From the NCBI GenBank assembly GCA_903830725.1, contig CAIKVH010000089.1, forward strand, positions 1 to 38,974: a stretch of DNA of 38,974 nt, written 5' to 3'. How positions within the stretch are numbered: the first letter of the stretch is position 1; every line of letters starts with the position of its first letter. The notes below the pieces were generated by a model. It had not been told where the DNA came from. It made no database searches and saw only the letters and a list, made by a program, of their open reading frames with translations. This stretch comes from an uncultured Burkholderiales bacterium. GTDB lineage: Bacteria > Pseudomonadota > Gammaproteobacteria > Burkholderiales > Burkholderiaceae_C. Below, piece by piece: positions 8,540 through 15,825 of this stretch. The position numbers were made by a program, and so were the translations under genes.

Positions 8540-8821
8540 TTAATCTTTAATTTTTATATCTTTCCAAAAAGCAAAATACCCCTTTATGTTCCCAGCCTCG
8601 GGTTTAGGATCAGGGTAATACCAGGCTGCATCGGTCAACAGTTCCCCGTCAATGCAAATGGATTTGTAACTGGCCTGTCCTTTCCAAGGGCAAGTTGATT
8701 TGTGGTTGCTAAAGGTAAAGTGCTCTTGCACCAAAGACTCTGGGGGAAAGTAATAATTCCCCTCAACGAGTATGGTTTTATCGCTTTGTGCGATGACTTT
8801 ATCTCTCCATAAGGCTTGCAT
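8540..8821 (-). CDS. DUF427 (NTP_transf_9) protein
   Basis: A 93-residue single-domain protein. The open frame starts with a TTG at 8845, but the ATG at 8821 has CGAGGA six bases upstream and gives the usual family length. Family signatures are all present: VEGNYYFPPESL, STCPWKGQASYKSI, AAWYYPDPKPEAGNIKGYFAFWK. The biochemical role of DUF427 is not established; these proteins are widespread in bacteria and fungi. An FNR-type box is about 97 bases upstream of the start, shared with the divergent pta-ackA operon. Confidence 0.88.
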   Translation of the reverse strand: MQALWRDKVIAQSDKTILVEGNYYFPPESLVQEHFTFSNHKSTCPWKGQASYKSICIDGELLTDAAWYYPDPKPEAGNIKGYFAFWKDIKIKD

Positions 8822-8911
8822 TTGATTTCCTCGAAAATTTGTCAAAATTGTGAAGTAAGCAATTCATTTGCTTTTCGCACGACACCAAACTGTACCTTAG
8901 TATCGTCTTTT

Positions 8912-8925
8912 TTGATTTGGATCAA
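8912..8925. promoter_or_regulatory. FNR/Anr box between DUF427 and the pta-ackA operon
   Basis: The sequence TTGATTTGGATCAA is a perfect match to TTGAT-N4-ATCAA. A candidate promoter for the plus strand (TTGAAC 8957-8962, 18-base spacer, CATAAA 8981-8986) would place the box about 74 bases upstream of the transcription start, near positions used by class I FNR activation. It could equally control the divergent DUF427 gene. Confidence 0.65.
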
Positions 8926-9104
8926 CTCAATAGGCTGGGTCATATTCAACTTATCATTGAACATGCCTCTAGAATTGGATCATAAAATCTTGAGTTGTAC
9001 CCGCTGCGCCGTTTCGTGTGTTTTGGAGTGGTTCGGCGCAGTGCAGTGCAGTGCCCAAAATTCTTCCCAATTCTAATCATTTCATTAATTAAAGTAGCAA
9101 GCAT

Positions 9105-10520
9105 ATGTCAACCGTGATCAACATAGATCCCCAGTGGATGGTGAGTTATACCCATGACCAGATCACTATTGGGGACATAGCGAAAGTGGTTCGTACTTTA
9201 ACGCTGGAGGACATTCAAGCCTTTGCAGCGGTGTCTGGGGATACAAATCCAGCACACTTGGATCCTGCTTTCGCGGGAGCCTCAATTTTTCACGGAGTGA
9301 TTGCTCACGGAATGTGGGGAGGTGCCCTAATTTCCAGCGTACTTGGAACAACCTTTCCTGGTCCAGGGACGATTTATCTAGAGCAAAAGCTCCATTTCTC
9401 CCGCCCCATTCGAATTGGAGACACAGTAACGGTTAGTGTGACTTGCAGCGCTAAGGATGATGATAAAAAGGTGATTGAACTTGATTGCCTCATTGTTAAT
9501 CAAGACGGTGCGAAGGTTATGTCGGGGGTCGCTAAAGTACTAGCTCCGACTAAGGCCATGAAAATGCCCCGTGTCCAGGCCTCCCACATCACGCTTTTCA
9601 ACCCCGAGCAAAGGCATAAGGATCTATTAAGTCTGGGTGAGAAGCTAGATCCAGTGAGTTGCGCAGTTGTTCATCCTTGTGATGAGGAGTCCCTTAGAGG
9701 AGCAGTGAATTCACACTTTGGGGGGTTGATCAATGCGGTTTTGGTGGGGCCCGAGAGGCGAATCAGGGGCCTTGGCGAACAATTTGGAATTAACTTAGGC
9801 GGTATTAAATTCATAGACACTCCTCATAGCCACGCCTCAGCAGCCACTGCGTCCGAGATGGCTGCAGCAGGCGAGGTGGAGTGTTTGATGAAGGGGAGTT
9901 TGCATACCGACGAAATCATTCACGCTGTGTTGGCGCAAACAAAACTTCGTACAGCGAGACGTATGTCACATGTCTTTCGGTTTGATGTGCCGATGTATTC
10001 CAAGCCTTTATTCATAACGGACGCTGCACTTAATATTGCACCAAATTTGATGGAGAAAAAAGATATTGTTCAAAACGCAATTTCTTTGTGCGAGATTTTG
10101 GGAGGTTCGCAACCTAGAGTTGCAATTTTGGCGGCCGTAGAGACGGTCAACATGGGCATGCAATCAACGCTTGATGCTGCTGCGCTTTGTAAGATGGCTG
10201 ACCGTGGTCAAATAACGGGGGGCATCTTAGATGGCCCACTCGCATTTGATAATGCCGTATCCCCCCACGCACTCCAAGTCAAGCACATTCAGTCATCTGT
10301 TGCTGGGCAAGCGGATATTTTGTTGGCCCCGGATTTGGAGTCAGGCAACATGATGGCCAAGCAGCTAGAGTACTTGGGGGGCGCAACCGCTTGTGGAATT
10401 GTCTTGGGCTCACGCGTGCCTATTGCGCTGACCAGTCGAGCAGACAGCGCAAATACGCGCGCTGCGTCTGCGCTCTTGGCAAAGCTTTGTGCCCATCAAT
10501 ACCGCAACAAACCACTTTAA
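9105..10520 (+). CDS. Bifunctional MaoC enoyl-CoA hydratase/phosphate acyltransferase
   Basis: A 471-residue fusion. Residues 1-150 are a MaoC hotdog domain with the catalytic pair D46 and H51 in AVSGDTNPAHLD and the helix GVIAHGMWGGALIS. Residues about 160-465 are a phosphate acetyl/butyryltransferase domain (PTA_PTB) with the pattern AAAGEVECLMKGSLHTDE and a C-terminal VPIALTSRADS. The second domain makes acetyl (or acyl) phosphate from acyl-CoA and hands it to acetate kinase, encoded 20 bases downstream. This fused form is common in Burkholderiales and other proteobacteria. The upstream FNR box suggests induction when oxygen is low. Confidence 0.92.
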   Translation: MSTVINIDPQWMVSYTHDQITIGDIAKVVRTLTLEDIQAFAAVSGDTNPAHLDPAFAGASIFHGVIAHGMWGGALISSVLGTTFPGPGTIYLEQKLHFSRPIRIGDTVTVSVTCSAKDDDKKVIELDCLIVNQDGAKVMSGVAKVLAPTKAMKMPRVQASHITLFNPEQRHKDLLSLGEKLDPVSCAVVHPCDEESLRGAVNSHFGGLINAVLVGPERRIRGLGEQFGINLGGIKFIDTPHSHASAATASEMAAAGEVECLMKGSLHTDEIIHAVLAQTKLRTARRMSHVFRFDVPMYSKPLFITDAALNIAPNLMEKKDIVQNAISLCEILGGSQPRVAILAAVETVNMGMQSTLDAAALCKMADRGQITGGILDGPLAFDNAVSPHALQVKHIQSSVAGQADILLAPDLESGNMMAKQLEYLGGATACGIVLGSRVPIALTSRADSANTRAASALLAKLCAHQYRNKPL

Positions 10521-10540
10521 GTTAATCCTAAGTTAAAGCT

Positions 10541-11788
10541 ATGGCAGTTCTATCCGTTAACGCTGGGTCTTCAAGTCTAAAATTTGCACTGTATCCCCTT
10601 AATACCGCTTTGCTAGGGGAGCCTTTCTTGATTGGCCAATTTGAGCGCTTAGAGGCCTGGGACGCAGCAAAACAACCGGGCACAACAAGAGTTGCAACTC
10701 TCAAGTACAAGAGGTGGGACAAGGGGACAAAGGGTTCGGTAACTCAGGAAATTCCTTTGTCCTCTGGTATCGATCCCTTTGATGAGGCCATCAATGTGCT
10801 CAAATCTTTGATCCAAGAGAGTTTGGGGCAGAGTGGCGATGTTACAAAATCCTTAATTGCCATCTCTCACCGCGTCGTGCACGGGGGGGCGCTTTATAAA
10901 TCAAGCACCGTCGTAACGGGACAAGTCCTCGCTGAACTGCGAACTTTAAACACCCTTGCTCCTTTGCATCAGCCTCACAATATTGCTGGCATTGAGTCCT
11001 TTATTCGCTCGTTCCCAAGAACAACCCAGGTAGCCTGCTTTGATACAAGCTTTCATACGAGCCTGGGATCCCTAGAGACCACCTTTGCGATTGAGCAAAG
11101 GTTAACCGATGCAGGGGTGCGGCGCTACGGATTTCATGGGCTTTCCTATCAGTACATCACCCAAAAACTGGCGCTGCTGACGCCGCGTGCCAGTGGCAGA
11201 GCCGTATTGGCTCATCTAGGCAATGGGGCAAGTCTATGTGCCACTTATGAAAATAAGAGTGTTGCAACGACCATGGGATTTTCAGCGCTTGATGGGCTGA
11301 TGATGGGGACCCGTTGTGGCTCAGTAGATCCGGGGGTGTTGCTTTATTTGATGGATCAGGGCTGGAGTGCTCGCGATATTGAGGCCTCTCTTTATAAAAA
11401 AAGTGGCCTGCTAGGGGTCTCTGGTAGCAGTGCTGATGTAAGAACCTTGAGAGCTTCCAAAGATCCGAAGGCTACTTTTGCGCTTGAACTATTCACGCGA
11501 CGAGTCGTCAAAGAGATGGGAGCACTTACCGCGGTCTTAGGAGGAATTGATTTAATTTGTTTCACCGGAGGGATAGGCGAGCACGACTTGGTCTTAAGAA
11601 GCGAAGTTTGTAAACAGCTTTCCTGGCTTGGAGTAAAGTTGGATGACTCTTTGAACCAAACCGCTACAAAGGATCAATCTATGTTGATTAGTCAACAGAC
11701 CAGTTCAGTGCAGGTCTGGGTAATACCAACCGATGAGGGGAGAGTCGCTGCTCAGGAGGCTATTGAGTTGGTAGCGGATAAGGGATGA
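10541..11788 (+). CDS. ackA: Acetate (propionate) kinase
   Basis: A 415-residue kinase of the ASKHA fold that converts acyl phosphate and ADP to acetate and ATP. Family motifs appear in order: VNAGSSSLKF at residues 6-15, HRVVHGG, CFDTSFH, RRYGFHGLSYQYI, HLGNGASLCA, MGFSALDGLMMGTRCGSVDPG and FTGGIGEHD. Length is normal for the family. The gene follows the MaoC-Pta fusion by 20 bases and should be cotranscribed, giving a substrate-level phosphorylation module. Confidence 0.95.
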   Translation: MAVLSVNAGSSSLKFALYPLNTALLGEPFLIGQFERLEAWDAAKQPGTTRVATLKYKRWDKGTKGSVTQEIPLSSGIDPFDEAINVLKSLIQESLGQSGDVTKSLIAISHRVVHGGALYKSSTVVTGQVLAELRTLNTLAPLHQPHNIAGIESFIRSFPRTTQVACFDTSFHTSLGSLETTFAIEQRLTDAGVRRYGFHGLSYQYITQKLALLTPRASGRAVLAHLGNGASLCATYENKSVATTMGFSALDGLMMGTRCGSVDPGVLLYLMDQGWSARDIEASLYKKSGLLGVSGSSADVRTLRASKDPKATFALELFTRRVVKEMGALTAVLGGIDLICFTGGIGEHDLVLRSEVCKQLSWLGVKLDDSLNQTATKDQSMLISQQTSSVQVWVIPTDEGRVAAQEAIELVADKG

Positions 11789-11816
11789 AACCTTGGGAGA
11801 GAGCAACTAAGACGGA

Positions 11817-12182
11817 CTAGGAGCTCACGTTGCTCCCGTAAGAGCTAGCGTTATATTGCTGAATACTGATATAGCTGTCTTTATGAAGATCGCCAATTAA
11901 TTGGTTGAATTTTGCAAATGTCTCTTTAATAAACTCCTCTTTATTAGGCCCGCTAACGGTGTCGGAAACAAACACAGTCATTAGCAAGCAACTGCTGTGC
12001 TGCGCACTTAGTAATTTATCCTCGGTCACCCAATTTCCCCGGTCTATATACTCGACCAAGATGAGTGAGGAGTTGGGATCTCCCATTAAATACTTGGCAT
12101 CTAACGCTCTTAAAATCTTGGCAATTGAAGCCGTTGTTTTATGAGATTCTCTTCCGCTAATTTTCACGTTAAACGTAGTCAT
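11817..12182 (-). CDS. Tautomerase-fold-like small protein lacking Pro1
   Basis: A 121-residue protein. Its helix/strand pattern resembles the larger members of the 4-oxalocrotonate tautomerase superfamily: SIAKILRALDAKYL, then LILVEYIDRGNWV, a strand CLLMTVFVSD, a second helix NKEEFIKETFAKFNQLIGD, and a final strand SYISIQQY. Tautomerases normally use Pro2 as the catalytic base after Met removal, but here residue 2 is Thr (MTTF). The fold call is by eye and tentative. It is convergent with ackA, 28 bases away. Confidence 0.5.
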   Translation of the reverse strand: MTTFNVKISGRESHKTTASIAKILRALDAKYLMGDPNSSLILVEYIDRGNWVTEDKLLSAQHSSCLLMTVFVSDTVSGPNKEEFIKETFAKFNQLIGDLHKDSYISIQQYNASSYGSNVSS

Positions 12183-12411
12183 TTTGTGCCTTTGTCTAAA
12201 TCATTGATTTAAAGCTACTAATCTATTTTCAACATTGTAAGGGTTAGATGAGTTCGGCAAGAGTGCTTAAGGTTTTTTGGAATTGAGAGGGATCCGGTAA
12301 CTTCATTGCAAAATCCCAAATAACTGTTCTTTTCTGTATTGCTCCAGCATAGAAAAGTTCTTTTAATTCCGTGCGCATTGATCTCTAATTCGAAAGGCAT
12401 TGATACTTTAT
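12183..12411. other. Intergenic stretch without a recognised gene
   Basis: Contains a 60-codon minus-strand open frame (12218-12400) with no family resemblance and no ribosome site. Together with the PIN relic next to it, this leaves 400 bases without an intact gene and looks like a degrading region. Confidence 0.4.
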
Positions 12412-12582
12412 TTAACCGACGCGTCTTATTAAATTCAAAACTATCAGTGCATAGTGCAATGCATCGATAAGCATCATTGCCCGCTTGGTCGCAAGCTCGC
12501 CCGCAAGCTCAAATAACTTGGTTGTATGAGGCAAAACGGTAACGAACTCTGCGTTTGCAAAAAACTCTTGATCGCCTTTTTC
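12412..12582 (-). pseudogene. C-terminal relic of a PIN-domain (VapC-like) gene
   Basis: Reading straight on in frame from the hemerythrin stop codon, 56 codons are open before the TAA at 12414-12412. The peptide includes FVTVLPHTTKLFELAGELA and LIDALHYALIVL. This matches the C-terminal part of PIN ribonucleases, where a strand (VLP.T), a helix with AgeLA and a DALHyA helix carrying a metal-binding Asp follow one another. There is no start codon or N-terminal half and the final Asp motif is missing, so it is a fragment. The assignment rests on pattern only. Confidence 0.45.
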
Positions 12583-13161
12583 TCAATCCCCCAAGCCAAT
12601 TGGGGCAGGGGCTAATTGGGTGATGTGAGTGAACAATAGATCGTATTCAGATTGCCGGGGTGAGCGAGTGCCCAAGGGATCTGAGTTTAGTGAGAACTCT
12701 AAATCTAGGATTTTCCACTCCTCCTCGCTCAAGACCTTCAAGGCCTCTGGGAGGATTAGGCTTTCCTCGAGTTGCATGTGTTGCATATAAAAGGTGATGT
12801 ACTGGGCCGAGAAATGGTTAAATTCATCTCTCTTTTTGTCCCCCAACATCTCCCATCCAATTAGGAGGTGTTCGAGTTCTCTGATTTTGTACTCGCCGTA
12901 CTTATGATCAATCTCTAACTTATCAATCAAATCTTTTATCTGAGGGGACCTGTCTTTGATGAAAGGAAATAGCAGCGTTGATTCTTTCGGGTGATGTTGT
13001 TTCTCAGGAAATTCATCAATATAAAAAAGCATCGCCCGCAGGACTTTGAAGAACAACTCCTTATTGTCTAAGGGGCCGCGTTTAATCATTAAACCCATTG
13101 ACTGAAGCATTGCGCTGAGTGAGGCGTGTTCCTCTCGGATAATTTGTAAAGATTTATGCAT
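12583..13161 (-). CDS. Hemerythrin HHE-domain protein
   Basis: A 192-residue cytosolic four-helix-bundle protein. The ATG at 13161 is preceded by a TTG in frame and by GGGGGATCAG, so either could start translation; the ATG is chosen. Metal-ligand pattern from that start: H12, H56xxxE60, H86, H128xxxE132, which is the diiron set of hemerythrin-like proteins that bind O2 or NO or repair iron centres. The 50-residue tail after the bundle has no recognised domain. An FNR box lies 84 bases upstream of the start. Confidence 0.88.
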   Translation of the reverse strand: MHKSLQIIREEHASLSAMLQSMGLMIKRGPLDNKELFFKVLRAMLFYIDEFPEKQHHPKESTLLFPFIKDRSPQIKDLIDKLEIDHKYGEYKIRELEHLLIGWEMLGDKKRDEFNHFSAQYITFYMQHMQLEESLILPEALKVLSEEEWKILDLEFSLNSDPLGTRSPRQSEYDLLFTHITQLAPAPIGLGD

Positions 13162-13238
13162 CAACTGATCCCCCGGGACAAAGTTCTTAATTAATATTTT
13201 GATTAAGCCTGACTTTACAGATGTCCGGATGATGAGGT

Positions 13239-13252
13239 TTGATCTAAATCAA
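13239..13252 (-). promoter_or_regulatory. FNR/Anr box upstream of the hemerythrin gene
   Basis: TTGATCTAAATCAA is a perfect match to TTGAT-N4-ATCAA. A candidate -10 (TAAAGT, minus strand 13217-13212) predicts a transcription start near 13205, placing the box centre about 40.5 bases upstream, the class II activation position for FNR. Confidence 0.75.
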
Positions 13253-13326
13253 TAGCCTAGGGGTTTAGCTAGGTAAAGCCACCTTGCATCAATCACTAAT
13301 TCCAATGGTTTACGGATAATGCGCAA

Positions 13327-15759
13327 CTAAATAACGTGCAACGCGTGCAAAACGCGCTCCGGCGTTGCCGGTGCAACAAGTTCGATTCTCTTACACGGCA
13401 TAACTCTGTCCTCAAGCCCTGCGCTGACTGCCTCCTTTAAAGCTTCAAAGACGCTTATTGAGAGCATAAAGGGTGGTTCTCCGACCGCTTTACTTGCAAA
13501 AACGTTATCTTCCAGGTTGGGTTCCTGCCAAAGTTGAACAATAAAATGTTCGGGCGTGTCGCCGGTGGTTGGAATTTTGTAGGTACTTGGCGCGTGAGTG
13601 GTGAGCGCGCCCTGGGCGTTCCAAACTAACTCTTCGTTGGTGAGCCACCCCATGCCCTGGATAAATCCGCCCTCAATTTGACCGAGATCAATTGCGGGGT
13701 TGATGCTTCTTCCAACGTCTTGCAAAATGTCAACGGCAATGACGCGACTCTCCCCGGTTAATGTATCCAGAGCAACCTCGGTGCAGGCTGCCCCGTAGGT
13801 GAAATAATAAAAAGGTCTGCCCGTCAGTGTCGTTTTGTCATAATGTATTTTTGGAGTCCTGTAAAACCCGTCACTCCAAAGTTGAATCCGGTTTGCGTAG
13901 GCAAGTTGAACTACCTCCTTGAAGGGGCGGCTTGCGGTTGGAGTGGAGATGCATGAGTTTTCAAATACAACGGCTCCCGCACCGCAATGATCAAGGCCGC
14001 AGACGAATGCGGCTAAATTGTTTTTAATTTGACGTGCAGCGTACTGAGCCGCCCTGCCGTTTAAATCAAACCCCGAGGAGGCAGCAGTAGCTGAGGCGTT
14101 GGGTATTTTGCTGGTGTCTGTTGCCGTCACCCGCACTTGGTCCAATTCAATCCCCAGCTCTCCCGCAACTATTTGTGCAACCTTTGTGTGTAGACCCTGG
14201 CCCATTTCTGTGCCCCCGTGATTGACCTGAACGCTTGCGTCGGTATACACATTGACCAATGCGCCGGCTTGGTTAAACAAGGTAGCGGTAAACGAAATGC
14301 CAAATTTAACTGGTGTGAGAGCAATACCTCTTTTTAAAAGGGTATTTTTAGCGTTCCACTGGGCAATCTCCTTTCTACGCTGAGCGTAATTGGAGCTTTG
14401 TTCGAGCTGGTGTATCAAGGGCTTAAGAATATTATCCTCAACCGTCATTTTGTAGTGCGTTACGCAGCGTTCGCCGCCACTGCTGGGTTGATAAAAGTTA
14501 ATTTTTCGAACCTCTAAAGGATCTAGCTCTAACTCCCTAGCAATCTCACCCATGATGTGCTCAATAACGATCATCCCCTGTGGCCCTCCAAAGCCTCTGA
14601 AGGCCGTGTGGCTTTGGGTATTTGTTTTGCATCTGTAAGACGTGATGCTCACATTTTCCAGAAAATAAGCATTGTCGGCGTGAAAGACAGCCCGATCAGC
14701 TACCGGTCCCGAGAGGTCTGCACTAAACCCGCAGTTGGAAGCAAGCATTAATTCCAACCCTCGGAGTTGCCCTTGGGTGTTGAATCCAGCCTTGTACTCG
14801 TAGTAAAAGGGATGACGCTTACCAGTGATCAGAAAGTCTTCATCACGGTCTAGGCGCATTTTGATGGGACACTTAAATTTTGACGCTGCAAGTGTTGCCC
14901 AAACGGCCAAATGACCTCCCTGGGTTTCTTTCCCCCCAAATCCCCCTCCCATTCTTTTGCATTCCACCCTGACAGCGTTCAAATCAATATTCAAAGCGTG
15001 GGCGATCCAGTGCTGAACTTCCCCCGGGTGTTGTGTACTGGAGTGAATTAACCACTGTGACTGCTCTAAAGGCACTGCGTATGCAATCTGACTTTCTAAA
15101 TAAAAATGTTCTTGCCCGCCGACTTCCAGATGACCGCTGATTGTGCGTTCTGAGTTCTTTAGTGCTTGGCTTGCATCTCCTCGAGTGACGTGAACAGGGG
15201 GAAGTACAAAATTTTTTAAACGGATAGCGTCCTGTATGGTCAAGACAGGATCGAGTGCCTCAATCTCGCAAAGCACCTGTCTGGCAGCTCTTCTTGCTTG
15301 CATCACAGAGTCTGCAACGATTAACCCAATTACTTGACCAATATGGTAAACACGGTCCAATGCAAAGATTGGCTCGTCGTGCGCGAAGCTAGCAAGGTAT
15401 TTATCACCCTCGATATCATTGGCTAAGACAATACCCTTCACACCGGGTAAGTTTAGAGCAGAGCTGGCATCAATTTTTTTCAGGTAACCGTGTGCAACCC
15501 CACTGAGTATGGGGGCAGCGTAGAGGGTACCCTTGATCTCGGGGATATCATCAATGTAGATAGCACTGCCGCTTACCTGGGCCTGGGCGCTTTCATGGAA
15601 ATGGGGCTTGCCCAGAACATTTGAGCTAGATGCGGGAACAGGGACACGGCTAAATGCTGGGTTAGTTGACTGACTGGTTGATTGAGTAATGCCCTGGGAC
15701 GGAGTCAGTGCAGGAGGTGAGGACACAGAAGAGGAGGAGCTTACGGACTGTTTGTGCAT
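13327..15759 (-). CDS. xdhB: Xanthine dehydrogenase molybdopterin-binding subunit
   Basis: An 810-residue large subunit that holds the molybdenum cofactor and hydroxylates hypoxanthine and xanthine. Motifs: GGGFGGKETQ at residues 271-280, TAFRGFGGPQG at 385-395 with the substrate-binding Arg, GGTEMGQGLHTK, and SKAVGEPPFML with the catalytic Glu at 761. The first 45 residues are Ser/Pro/Thr-rich and not part of the usual fold, making the protein about 30 residues longer than typical. It is 66 bases downstream of xdhA. No xdhC (cofactor insertion) gene follows; the next gene is the hemerythrin. Confidence 0.95.
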   Translation of the reverse strand: MHKQSVSSSSSVSSPPALTPSQGITQSTSQSTNPAFSRVPVPASSSNVLGKPHFHESAQAQVSGSAIYIDDIPEIKGTLYAAPILSGVAHGYLKKIDASSALNLPGVKGIVLANDIEGDKYLASFAHDEPIFALDRVYHIGQVIGLIVADSVMQARRAARQVLCEIEALDPVLTIQDAIRLKNFVLPPVHVTRGDASQALKNSERTISGHLEVGGQEHFYLESQIAYAVPLEQSQWLIHSSTQHPGEVQHWIAHALNIDLNAVRVECKRMGGGFGGKETQGGHLAVWATLAASKFKCPIKMRLDRDEDFLITGKRHPFYYEYKAGFNTQGQLRGLELMLASNCGFSADLSGPVADRAVFHADNAYFLENVSITSYRCKTNTQSHTAFRGFGGPQGMIVIEHIMGEIARELELDPLEVRKINFYQPSSGGERCVTHYKMTVEDNILKPLIHQLEQSSNYAQRRKEIAQWNAKNTLLKRGIALTPVKFGISFTATLFNQAGALVNVYTDASVQVNHGGTEMGQGLHTKVAQIVAGELGIELDQVRVTATDTSKIPNASATAASSGFDLNGRAAQYAARQIKNNLAAFVCGLDHCGAGAVVFENSCISTPTASRPFKEVVQLAYANRIQLWSDGFYRTPKIHYDKTTLTGRPFYYFTYGAACTEVALDTLTGESRVIAVDILQDVGRSINPAIDLGQIEGGFIQGMGWLTNEELVWNAQGALTTHAPSTYKIPTTGDTPEHFIVQLWQEPNLEDNVFASKAVGEPPFMLSISVFEALKEAVSAGLEDRVMPCKRIELVAPATPERVLHALHVI

Positions 15760-15825
15760 GGCAAAGTGTTAGGAGTTCTCTGGGGTTTAAAAAAGTTTTT
15801 TCACTCAACTGTAGGTAGCCCCTGT

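Noticed and set aside
12218-12400. 60-codon minus-strand frame
   Set aside because: No ribosome site, odd composition, and it sits in a degraded region.
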